Source: Isoetes taiwanensis (Eukaryota; Streptophyta; Lycopodiopsida; Isoetales; Isoetaceae). From it: 64,000 nt of DNA. This document shows, piece by piece, positions 1-8,442 of this stretch. The stretch is taken from positions 16,560,275 to 16,624,274 of the forward strand of contig JAJEKV010000010.1 of NCBI GenBank assembly GCA_021234155.1, written 5' to 3'. Both the position numbers and the translations under genes were made by a program. The notes under the pieces are model-generated. The model was not told where the DNA came from. It saw only the letters and a program-made list of their open reading frames with translations, and searched no databases. The first letter of the stretch is position 1; every line of letters begins with the position of its first letter.

Positions 1-1955
1 AAAAGCTGGCCAACATTTTGGGGCGTGATTATAATGTGCTTGTGGCGGCTGCTGATTCTGCTAAAGCAGGTGTTCTTACTGCATGGAAGTCTTCTTTGAA
101 TGTCACTTTCACTCAAGTGGACAGGTTTGATCATTGGATAATTGTTAAGTGGAAAGAGCGGGGGCAAGAATGCGGTTTAGTGAATGTTTATGCTCATAAT
201 TATCCACGTCAAAGGGAAGCTTTGTGGGCCTCTCTTCGTAGCAAAGTTCTCAGACTAGGCAATAATATGGCATGGTTGCTCATAGGAGATTTCAATATGG
301 TTGAAATTGAGACAGACAGGTATGGCAAGGGATCACAGGTGGTTCAGGGATTTGAGCGGGAGCAATGGCAACATCTGCTACATGATTGTGGCCTTGCGGA
401 GATCGAGGGTGATCCATCCTTCACATGGTGCAATGGATGGACAGGCAACGGTAGAGCTTACGCTCGACATGATCGTGGCTATTATAATGCAATAACTGCT
501 GATTTTCTTTACTTGCAGAGAACTAATTTGTTGGATGGTCTCAGATCATAATCCGCAATGGTTCTCCACCGGATGGCCCCTATGGCGGAGAGCTACAAAA
601 ACTTACTTCAAGCTCAATACTAAGCATTTGAAGGATAGTGAATTCATTGCAGGTTGTAGGAATGCGTGGTCTCATGAATTCTCTCATAGTGGTGGCATGG
701 CCGGTATTGTTGCTGCTCTCAAGGCTGTAAAATCCTTTGCAAAGCAATGGGGTCATGCACAGGTGGTTCAGACTAGAGGCCAATTAACCAGGTTGTATTC
801 TTGCCCCTTCTTCTGGTATTAGAGAGAAAGCAATCTTGATGGAGATTAAAGTCATTGAGACGGCTCATGTGAATCAAGCCAGGATAAAGGCAGGACTGGA
901 ATGGTTTAGATCTGGTGATAGATGCTCTCACTTCTTTTTTCAGGCCGCTAAGAGAAGGCATATGATGGCCTCTATTAACTTCCTTATCTTGCCTGATGGG
1001 TCAGAGTGTTCTGATCCGGTTCAATTGAAGCAGTATCTCCATGACCACTTTTCTTCATTTTTTTCCAGACATCAGTTGCCCTTTCAGGAGGATATGCAAT
1101 CTGCAGTCTTGTCGAAGGTCCACCCCATTGTGTCAGCTGAGCAGCTAGAATCAAACATCACTATTAATGACTTACATTCAGCTGCTTCCCTTTTAAGAAA
1201 AGACAAGTGCCCTGGCCTAGATGATTTTCCAGTGGAATTTTTCCAGGATTATTGAAATTGGTTGGGTTGCGATCTTTACAGTGCTTTCTGTGAGTTCTGT
1301 AGGTTCAGAAGTTTGGATAAGATCCTCAATACTGGCTGCATTTCTCTTATTCCCAAGTGTAAAGAGCCGAAGACAATATCTGATTGGCACCCTATCACAT
1401 TATTGTCTTCCGTATATAAAATATTCGCGAAGGCCCTTGCAGAAAAAGTGCATGATGTGCTGTATCAATCTCTCCTACTCAATCTGAATTCTTGCCAAGG
1501 AGGAGCATTTTAGACAATGTTGCTGCTGCTTATGAGGGTATGTATTGGGCCAGATTGAAAGGTCTGTGTGTAGTCTATCTTAAATTAGATTTTGCCAAGG
1601 CATATGACAGTGTGGATTGGGAATTTTTGAAAAAAAGCCTCTTAACATTGGGCTTTGGTCAGCAGTTCACCAGTGATGTTATGAAGCTCCATATCTCGGC
1701 ACGATCTACTGTGTTGTTTCAAGGGGAACCCTCCACTGCTTTTTCGGTTGGGCGAGGTGTTCGCTAAGGATGCCCATTAGCTCCACTTTTATTCACAATG
1801 TTAGCTGAGGTCCTCTCACAGCTATTTGCTAAGGCTGTGCAGGATGGGATAGTCCAGGGGTTGAATATAGAAGATGGTTCACAGGAAATTTGTAATCAGT
1901 ATGCTGATGACACGTTTCAGATCACGTTGCCAATAACAAATCCACGTAGATAGGA
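1..1955 (+). mobile_element. Decayed L1-like LINE, ORF2 (endonuclease plus reverse transcriptase), open at left edge
   Basis: Broken pieces of a plant L1-type ORF2 can be read in order on this strand. An AP-like endonuclease part contains IGDFNMVE (about 283-306) and, in a shifted frame, VSDHNP (about 538). The reverse transcriptase part contains CISLIPK and a DWHPITLLSSVYKIFAK block (1340-1430), LDFAKAYDSVDWEFL (1585-1630), GCPLAPLLF (1768-1795) and the catalytic YADDT (about 1900). The frame is open from base 3, so the element starts left of the window. Frame changes occur near 540, 820 and 1490, and stop codons at 1253-1255 and 1765-1767. The latter TAA sits where the family normally has Gln before GCPLAP, so a C-to-T change is likely. 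The right end is lost after the YADD block, with no tail or RNase H region seen. It is a dead copy. Confidence 0.85.
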
Positions 1956-2103
1956 CATTGACGTAGATAGGCTAGAAATGAAGGAAAATGGTGGGCATGC
2001 CTGCTAAGATCAACTATATACTCGTAAAAAACACTTGCCGTGTCCACCACTAGCGTCGTGCCACGTGCACTGCTTCAAACCGCATCGCCCTGTTTCCATC
2101 CCA

Positions 2104-2235
2104 GGGATGGCAAGTAGATTGCCATTCCTGTATACAATATAGAAGTTGGGTCCGTTATTTTTAGTGGCGTGCATTCTGGTGCCGACACGTGGCAGCAGCC
2201 AATAACACGGAATGGAAGTTGGCTTGACGCATTCC
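2104..2235. repeat. Palindromic hairpins with GGAATGG-type stems, left group
   Basis: Two short hairpins are visible. At 2104-2128, GGGATGGCAA pairs with TTGCCATTCC around a 5-base loop. At 2209-2235, GGAATG pairs with CATTCC over a longer loop. Their stems resemble those of the hairpins at 2701-2726 and 2828-2853. In addition, 2122-2150 is an imperfect inverted copy of 2680-2706 (core ACAATATAGAAGTTGGG), so 2122-2706 may be one terminal-inverted-repeat element. Confidence 0.6.
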
Positions 2236-2289
2236 GGCTGACCGGCTGCGCAGGTTAGGGCTTCCTTAGGTTTTGTTTTAGGGTTTACA

Positions 2290-2490
2290 GTCGCCGCCAT
2301 CGCCAGTTCTTCCAGATCGCCAGTTCTTCCCAGACCGGAGTGCTTCAGATCGCCAGTTCTTCCCAGACTGGAGTGCTTGCCATCGCCACTTCTTCACAGA
2401 TCGACAGTTCTTACTGCGCTTGCCATCGTTGCAATAACAGAGCTCTGTTTTCACTCTGTTTTTGCTCTGTTTTCGCTCTGTTTTCGTAAT
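2290..2490. repeat. Short minisatellite arrays upstream of the PPR gene
   Basis: From about 2290 to 2435 a unit containing ATCGCCAGTTCTTCC recurs three to four times with variation, including CAGACCGGAGTGCTT and CAGACTGGAGTGCTT versions. At 2451-2487 a roughly 10-base unit GCTCTGTTTT recurs about four times. Both arrays lie inside the possible inverted-repeat element 2122-2706. Confidence 0.6.
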
Positions 2491-2696
2491 AGGTCGGGTT
2501 CGCATGTATTTTTTACTTCTGCACAGGTAGCAGATCTCTTCAAGGTTTGAAAAATCGCAGGTTTATCGCCGGATCTGTTCAAGGGACGAAAAATCTTCAC
2601 GAAACCTTGTCGGATCTTGTAAGAATGCTGTAAGTCTGCCCTGTAAATTTGTTGGACATGCAGAAAGAAAAAAAAACGTCCCCAACTTCTATATTG

Positions 2697-2856
2697 TAGG
2701 GGAATGGAGGTTGGGACCTCCATTCCGGGTTTTCAGGTGGGGTCCCACGACCGGCGAGGTTAGGCCTCCATTCGCTTCAGTGACCGGCCCGGTAACGCCC
2801 GGTCGTGGGACCCCACCTGAAAACCCGGAATGGAGGCCCCAACCTCCATTCCCCTA
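2697..2856. repeat. 58-bp inverted repeat with nested hairpins (MITE-like)
   Basis: Bases 2697-2754 pair with 2799-2856 with about one mismatch, leaving a 44-base loop. Each arm is itself palindromic: GGAATGGAGG and CCTCCATTCC face each other at 2701-2726 and again at 2828-2853. The structure ends about 120 bases upstream of the PPR start region, so it may lie in that gene's promoter or leader. No clear target-site duplication was found. Confidence 0.75.
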
Positions 2857-2974
2857 TACGGAATAATCTTCCAAACGTGACGACGACCCATGACCTGAAC
2901 ATATATTCACAAGAAAACTACAACCCTTTGATGAAACCTCTAAGTGGTTAAAACCCTAAACCATAGATCGTCAT

Positions 2975-3001
2975 ATGGAAATGGCGCAATGGCAACTGTA
3001 G
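2975..3001 (+). promoter_or_regulatory. Upstream ORF overlapping the PPR start
   Basis: An ATG at 2975 opens an 8-residue reading frame that stops at 2999-3001. It overlaps the proposed PPR start codon at 2989 in another frame. If the transcript begins upstream, ribosomes would meet this ATG first. Any regulatory effect is inference from position alone. Confidence 0.35.
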
Positions 3002-4902
3002 GCTTGCGTCTGCGCCAATCCGCTGCCCTTCCACTATGGCAGCATGCGATATCTCCTAATCAAATTAATGCCGTGCAGCAGAAAAACGAGGTATGTAACA
3101 AGCTTGATCACTTTCACAATGGAAAGACAAGTTTAGCAGATAACTTCTATGCATCGAGTAGTAATTCTGGCTCATTCGATAGGGAGAATATCGTCTCTAC
3201 GTTGAGAAAATGTGGCATTTCCAAGGACCTTAATGAAGGCAAGAAAATTCATCAACATATTATCAAGGTTGGTAGAGCTCAACATACATATATAGCGAAC
3301 CTTGTTGTACAGATGTATGGAAAATGTGGAGATATTGAGGCGGCAAGGTCTGTTTTTGACAGCCTGCGTCAACGAAATGGCTTTTCTTGGAATATAATGG
3401 TAGGAGTTTATTTGCAACATGGGCTGATGAAAGAAGCCTTAAAGTTGTTCTATCAAATTCCTCAACCTAACGTGGCCTGTTGGAATAACATGATTGCAGC
3501 TTATGTGCAGCTTGGACAAGTAAATGAGGCTCTTCAATTTTTTCATCAAATGCCTGAACGTGATATTATAACATGGAATACAATGATTTCAGGGTATGCT
3601 CAACAGGGAAAGGTAAAAGAGGCCCTTGAGATTTTTTGTCAAATGCCTATGCGCGATGTGATCTCGTGGAATGCAATGCTTGGAGCATATGTTCAACAAG
3701 GTTGTTTCCGAGATGCAATGCAGCTCTTTCAGGATATGCCTCAGCGGAATATTATATCCTGGACTCTGATGATTTCAGCTTACTCTCGACAGGGCTGCCT
3801 CTGGAAGGCTGTGGAGATTTTTCAAGAAATGCCAGAACGTAATGTGGTGTCTTGGACTGCAATGGTTGAGGCTTTTGCAAGGCAAGGACACCTAAAAGAG
3901 GCCCTTCTGCTTTTTCAACAAATGCCGCAGAAGGACATTGTCGCATGGAATGCTATGATTACCCTCTGTGCTCAGCATGGGCAATTAAAGGAAGCTCTCC
4001 ATTTATTTAGGAAAATGCCTCAGCAGGATGTTGTTTCATGGACAACACTAGTTACAGCTCATGCACAGCATGGCCAGCTTAATGAAGCTTACCAGCACTT
4101 TCTACAAATGCCTGAACGCAATGTTGTCTCCTGGACTGCTATGATTTCAGCATATGCCCAACATGGCCAACTGAACAAAGCCTGTGAGCTTTTCCAAGAA
4201 ATGCCTGAGAGAAATGTTGCCTCCTGGAATGCGTTGCTTTCGGGTTATGTTGAGCAAGGCCATTCAAAAGAAGCACTAGAGCTTTTTCAAGCTATGTCAC
4301 AACAAGGCATGAACCCAGACAAGCTCACATATATGAGCATCCTTGATGCCTGTGCCAGTAGGGCAGCGCTGGATGAAGGCAAGAGGATGCACAATTATCT
4401 TTTGGCCTCTGGATTGGATTTAGATATCCCTCTACAAACAGCACTCATAAACATGTATGCAAAATGTGGGAGTTTGGAAGAAGCACAATCTGTGTTTGAG
4501 GGACTGTCTGATCGTGACGCAGTTTTATGGACTGCCATGATTGCAGCATATTCACAGCATGGGCATATTGTCAAAGCATTTCAGACAATCCAGAAGATGC
4601 TTTTGGAAGGAATCATGCTCGATGAGGTAGTTCTCTGTAGCATTCTTTCTGCATGTAACCATGCTGGTCTAGTAGATGAAGGTTGCCACTGTTATATCTC
4701 TATTGGTAGTGATTACCATGTGCGACCAATATTGGAACATTTTAATTGCATTATTGACCTTTTAAGCAGGTCTGGATGCTTAGATGAAGCAGAAGTCTTT
4801 GTGGTTAACATGCCAATACAAGCTGATGCAACAGCATGGACAGCCCTACTTGATTCGAGCAAAACCTATCGAGATCTAGATCGAAGATCACCAAGCTACT
4901 AA
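2989..4902 (+). CDS. Pentatricopeptide repeat (PPR) protein, PLS/SS type, truncated before its E domain
   Basis: Single-exon frame of 637 residues. The ATG at 2989 is chosen because it begins MATVGLRLRQSAALPLWQ, which looks like an organelle-targeting leader; the frame upstream has no ATG. After a leader of about 60 residues come PPR motifs, including ten consecutive 31-residue units (about residues 130-445) built on a pattern like VVSWTAMISAYAQHG...LFQEMPER. Longer motifs follow, with MYAKCG and DATAWTALLD. PPR proteins bind organellar RNA one base per motif and act in editing, splicing or stability. Family members of this class normally continue into E/E+ and often DYW domains. Here the frame stops after KTYRDLD, and E-domain sequence continues in another frame (4886-5080). 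It may be a recent pseudogene or a shortened functional protein. Confidence 0.85.
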   Translation: MATVGLRLRQSAALPLWQHAISPNQINAVQQKNEVCNKLDHFHNGKTSLADNFYASSSNSGSFDRENIVSTLRKCGISKDLNEGKKIHQHIIKVGRAQHTYIANLVVQMYGKCGDIEAARSVFDSLRQRNGFSWNIMVGVYLQHGLMKEALKLFYQIPQPNVACWNNMIAAYVQLGQVNEALQFFHQMPERDIITWNTMISGYAQQGKVKEALEIFCQMPMRDVISWNAMLGAYVQQGCFRDAMQLFQDMPQRNIISWTLMISAYSRQGCLWKAVEIFQEMPERNVVSWTAMVEAFARQGHLKEALLLFQQMPQKDIVAWNAMITLCAQHGQLKEALHLFRKMPQQDVVSWTTLVTAHAQHGQLNEAYQHFLQMPERNVVSWTAMISAYAQHGQLNKACELFQEMPERNVASWNALLSGYVEQGHSKEALELFQAMSQQGMNPDKLTYMSILDACASRAALDEGKRMHNYLLASGLDLDIPLQTALINMYAKCGSLEEAQSVFEGLSDRDAVLWTAMIAAYSQHGHIVKAFQTIQKMLLEGIMLDEVVLCSILSACNHAGLVDEGCHCYISIGSDYHVRPILEHFNCIIDLLSRSGCLDEAEVFVVNMPIQADATAWTALLDSSKTYRDLDRRSPSY

Positions 4903-5080
4903 ATGTGCGTCTTAGCTGGACCCTTGGAATGCTGTTTTATATGCATTGGCGTCAAACATATTTGCTGCTGCTGTGAGCTAGAATTCACTTGTGGCGAAGG
5001 TTGTACCAATGAGATATTTGGATTGAGAACCGACATCATGGTTTTTCACGAAGAATTGGTGCTTGCAGCTTCAGAGGCCT
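4886..5080 (+). pseudogene. Frameshifted E/E+ domain of the PPR gene
   Basis: In the frame one base off the PPR frame, translation gives DHQATKCAS, stop (TAG, 4913-4915), then LDPWNAVLYALASNIFAAA, stop, and VAKV. These match the order of the E motif of plant PLS-class PPR proteins (LDP...Y.LLSNI.AAA...VAKVR). About four bases' worth of damage (one indel near 4880 and two or three stops) separates it from the repeat array. No DYW deaminase domain was recognised beyond it. Confidence 0.65.
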
Positions 5081-5085
5081 TGTAG

Positions 5086-6091
5086 CTTGGTAAGTTCCCT
5101 TTTGATTTGCTTCTGAAATTGAATGGTTCACATTCAAAGAAACATGTTATTTTCAAGAAATAGTATATTATGATATGGATTTTATATCTGCAGGCAGCTG
5201 AAAGGGTAAAGGAGGAGGACACATATTATGGATAGATTGGCAGCTGCGAAGTTCGGATCTGAACGTGTTTCAGCATTAGAAAAATTGGCAGGTACTGAAC
5301 TTTGTACCACGGGCGAGAGGATTAAGTTCAAGATACTTGCACACGACTCTTCGAACCATGACCCATGTAAAAGCAGGGGCCTGAAAAATGAATCGATTTT
5401 TGTAAACAAGGATTGAAGTAATCAAAATATAGGCCTTGCATCAAATAACGAGTCCATAATGGCCACACCATCCTGTTTTAAGGGAGTTTGTAGATCGTGC
5501 AGTGTCTTCCTGGCGGAAAGTTTGAAAAGTTGTAGACGATATGCCCAGTAAGTCGTTCAATCAACAAGAAATATTTCCTTTACTTCCAGTAAGCTTCTGT
5601 ATTAGAGCTTACGGACACTCCAAACATTCCCAGCAAAAATCCCTAGCCCTGGCTTATTGTGAGAAGATTTCTGCCCGTGCTCGGTGCAGTTGATTTCTTG
5701 CACAAACAATAAGATGGATAGAACAAATCAATTGATCCAAAAACCAACAAGCTCAAATCACTTCCAAGCTTCCCATATGGCTTTCTTACGGATTACTTTA
5801 GTAGTTTAATCTGTGTTGACAAATTTGATATGCATTTTGAGCAACTGGTTTTTGATTTATGGAAGATGACTAACTAAGTTGATGTCATGGGATGCTTGAA
5901 TAGAACCTTTCCTCAATTTCTATAATGCATCGTGCATGTAAAGATAGTACTATTTGGATTGAACTTCTGGTACAATACACAATAGGGAGGATGGAAGGAA
6001 CATCAAAACATTTCTTCTTAAGGAAGAAGTAATTTTTACGTCTTCTTCAAGAAGTAATTTTTACGTGATGCCACATTGGCACCGTTTGATG
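5086..6091. other. Non-coding stretch downstream of the PPR gene
   Basis: No convincing gene. A 62-codon frame at 5228-5416 has no recognised domain. Just before the retroposon copy, a 25-base unit containing AAGAAGTAATTTTTACGT is directly duplicated (about 6024-6065). Confidence 0.5.
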
Positions 6092-6585
6092 AGAATTGGA
6101 TTGAATCGAATTAATTTTTATCATCCGTTGACTGACCGACCTATGGGACCCAATCAAGAAGTACAGCAAATGTATTACTGTCAGGATTCGACGGAAAAAC
6201 CTTGGCAGTAATAAGGATACTGAGAAACTGTACAATGATACATTATGATATATTTTCTCAGTGCAACATGTATAACCGAGTGCGTTCATTTATGATGTCT
6301 TGGAAATAGGATGTGTCCAGCCTGGTTAGGCGAGATCAAGTCCGCATAGCAGGCTTGGATGTGGGTGAAAGCACGACCAATTTTGAAGAGTGTAACATTC
6401 ATCCTCAATGGCGCCCTACTGACAACACAAATCCGTCCTCCCGTGTCTCCCGCCTCCCGAGCCCATCTGTCTATCTCAATTCGAAGGCAATGTGCACCTG
6501 TGCAAATTGAGGCTATCAATCTGCATTTTTCAGTGGCAAATGTACATGAAGGTAGCGTTGTGAGCCCCGTGTGAGCGTGAGATTG
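6092..6585 (-). mobile_element. Hairpin-tailed retroposon, copy 1
   Basis: This sequence is homologous over its whole length to 56686-57262 and 51250-51843. Shared blocks, read on the minus strand, include CTCACACGGGGCTCACA near the head, GGTGCAC in the middle, and TGGGTCCCATAGG followed by GATAAAA near the 3' end. The 3' tail (6092-6113) is a decayed pentanucleotide run (GAATT GGATT GAATC GAATT on the plus strand). Ends are approximate. No long ORF is clearly conserved; it is probably a non-autonomous retroposon. Confidence 0.65.
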
Positions 6586-6892
6586 ATCTGGTACTGGTAA
6601 TGTGATGTCTTAACATGCTCTAGGGTATCAACATCTCAAAGCTTATTGAGGAAGCAAGCATCAAGGTACTGTCACAAATGATGGTGATCCTCTTCATTGT
6701 CTACCTAGACGCACTTGTGTTGTTGCACATTCCATCAGGAGAATCACGGAGCTCGCCTTTCCTTCCATCAGGCCTCGAGGCATTGTGGACTCATGGCCAC
6801 GGTATAAGCAAGATTGAGGTTGGGGAGATGATCATTGCCCACACTGACTACATTTTAAAATGCTTGTCTAATGGATCAATAATAACAATATC
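6586..6892. other. Unassigned spacer
   Basis: No gene or repeat recognised. A 76-codon frame at 6678-6908 lacks any known motif and runs into the LTR. Confidence 0.4.
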
Positions 6893-8442
6893 TGTGATGC
6901 TTCCCTAATCCATACGATGCGCCCATCGTATAAATACGGGAAATCCCCCTCCCATGGCAAATCCATCACCACGGAAAGGATGGAAAGGCCCTCCGTCTGA
7001 CTCAAACCACTTGTGATGGCCAAGTGTCCGGGTGAAGAACACGGAGGTGTCATTCGTCCCACGTCTTCTATGGGAATCCTATATAGCGGAAGCGTACATA
7101 CATGTTAGCACCTGGCAACAATACTAATAATTAATATGCCACCACGAAGGGTGGCCCATCATCATCAATACAACTAACAAGAGAATACCAACAAAACAAA
7201 GGAAATGGACCATAAATAAGGGCTCTACCCCGGGCTCAGACTCATGGGAGTCGACTGACAGTCAAGGCCTCCTGATAACAGCAGACAGAAGTATAACATG
7301 GCATTGGCTGGCATAGAACAATGGCTAGGGTAGTCCACTCCATCCGCCCCTCCTGTGCACATTTTGCATATAGGATGAATCATGCTATGACATGGTTGTA
7401 GCCTTCCGGAGACGCAATCTTCTAGATTCACCCTACGAGACTACTCCGGGTTACATCTCCCCAGTCCGATGAGGCAGGGAGGAAATGAATTCACTCCCAG
7501 AACATGATGGTTCCATGAGTGGCTAGAGGATTGTGCCACCCTTGGTGAACACGCATCCATACCTAACTTTAACCCCCCAAAATCCATAGGCCGCACTGGT
7601 GCGCCCATCGAGCCCAAGACGTCCCTTTAGGCACGTATCTTGCGACCCAGGGGGGGTCAGACCCATACCCAACCCCAACGCGAGGACCACTATAAGCCTA
7701 GCACACTATAGAAAGCCTGTAGTCAAACTAAGTAGGATTCTGCCTCCGTTTCACCATCATGCTCGTTATCTGGTGCCGAATCACAACATAGCATCCACAG
7801 CTAGGTGGGATCTTGTGCACAAGCAGCAATTACTGGGATTTAAGGGGTTCTAACTAGGAGCATCACTAAATCTAGATAGCCTTTAGGTTATCTCCCCTTA
7901 ATCCAATAAAACACAGGAGGAACAAAAAGAAAAAACAGCAATCAGATACAAACATCCATCATCATCATAAATAGATCATAGAATAGAATCTAATCATTCA
8001 TCTACTCAAACAAGGGACATAAGAATACAAGCTATGCTCAAACTAACCAGTATCATAGCTATCTCTCCGGTTCTCTATCCTTCTAGCTGGAACCAAGGTT
8101 GAACGACGACAATTCCTCAAACAATCTCCCCCAATTTGAATTGGGGCAAATTGGGGTACAATTTGAATGTTCCAAATTAGCAAGCCTGTCTTGCCTATCA
8201 ATTTGGGCCAGGTGGCAACTCTGGATTGGTTATTATTAACTAATTTAATATTTTAACCCCTTTTAATATTAGGTTAAGCCCTAAATTCGAATTAGGATTT
8301 AGGGTTAGGTTTCCAATTAACAATTAATGATTAACATAGCTACCCTTAGCTTATGAATAATTAATGCACTATTAATTATTCATTCATAGTGACGTGTCAT
8401 GTATTTATACCCAAAAGGCGTATAAATATATGGAACGTCACA
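6893..8442 (-). mobile_element. Ty3/gypsy-type LTR (3' LTR of a minus-strand element)
   Basis: Read on the minus strand the segment begins TGTGACGTTCCAT at 8442 and ends with GGGAAGCATCACA at 6893, giving 1550 bases with TG...CA ends. The first 14 bases and parts of the body (for example GGATGGAGTGGAC and GGGGTAGAGC) match the LTRs at 35349-36907 and 46220-47744, although overall similarity is modest. Minus-strand sequence just upstream (GGTGGGAAGAA at 8443-8453) is a purine-rich tract of the kind that primes plus-strand synthesis, so this is the 3' LTR and internal sequence lies at higher coordinates. No matching 5' LTR was found. Confidence 0.75.
8395..8415 (-). promoter_or_regulatory. TATA box of LTR
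   Basis: TATAAATA occupies nucleotides 34-41 of this LTR when counted from its TGTGACG start. The same box is at the same position in both LTRs of the 35-47 kb element. Confidence 0.5.
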
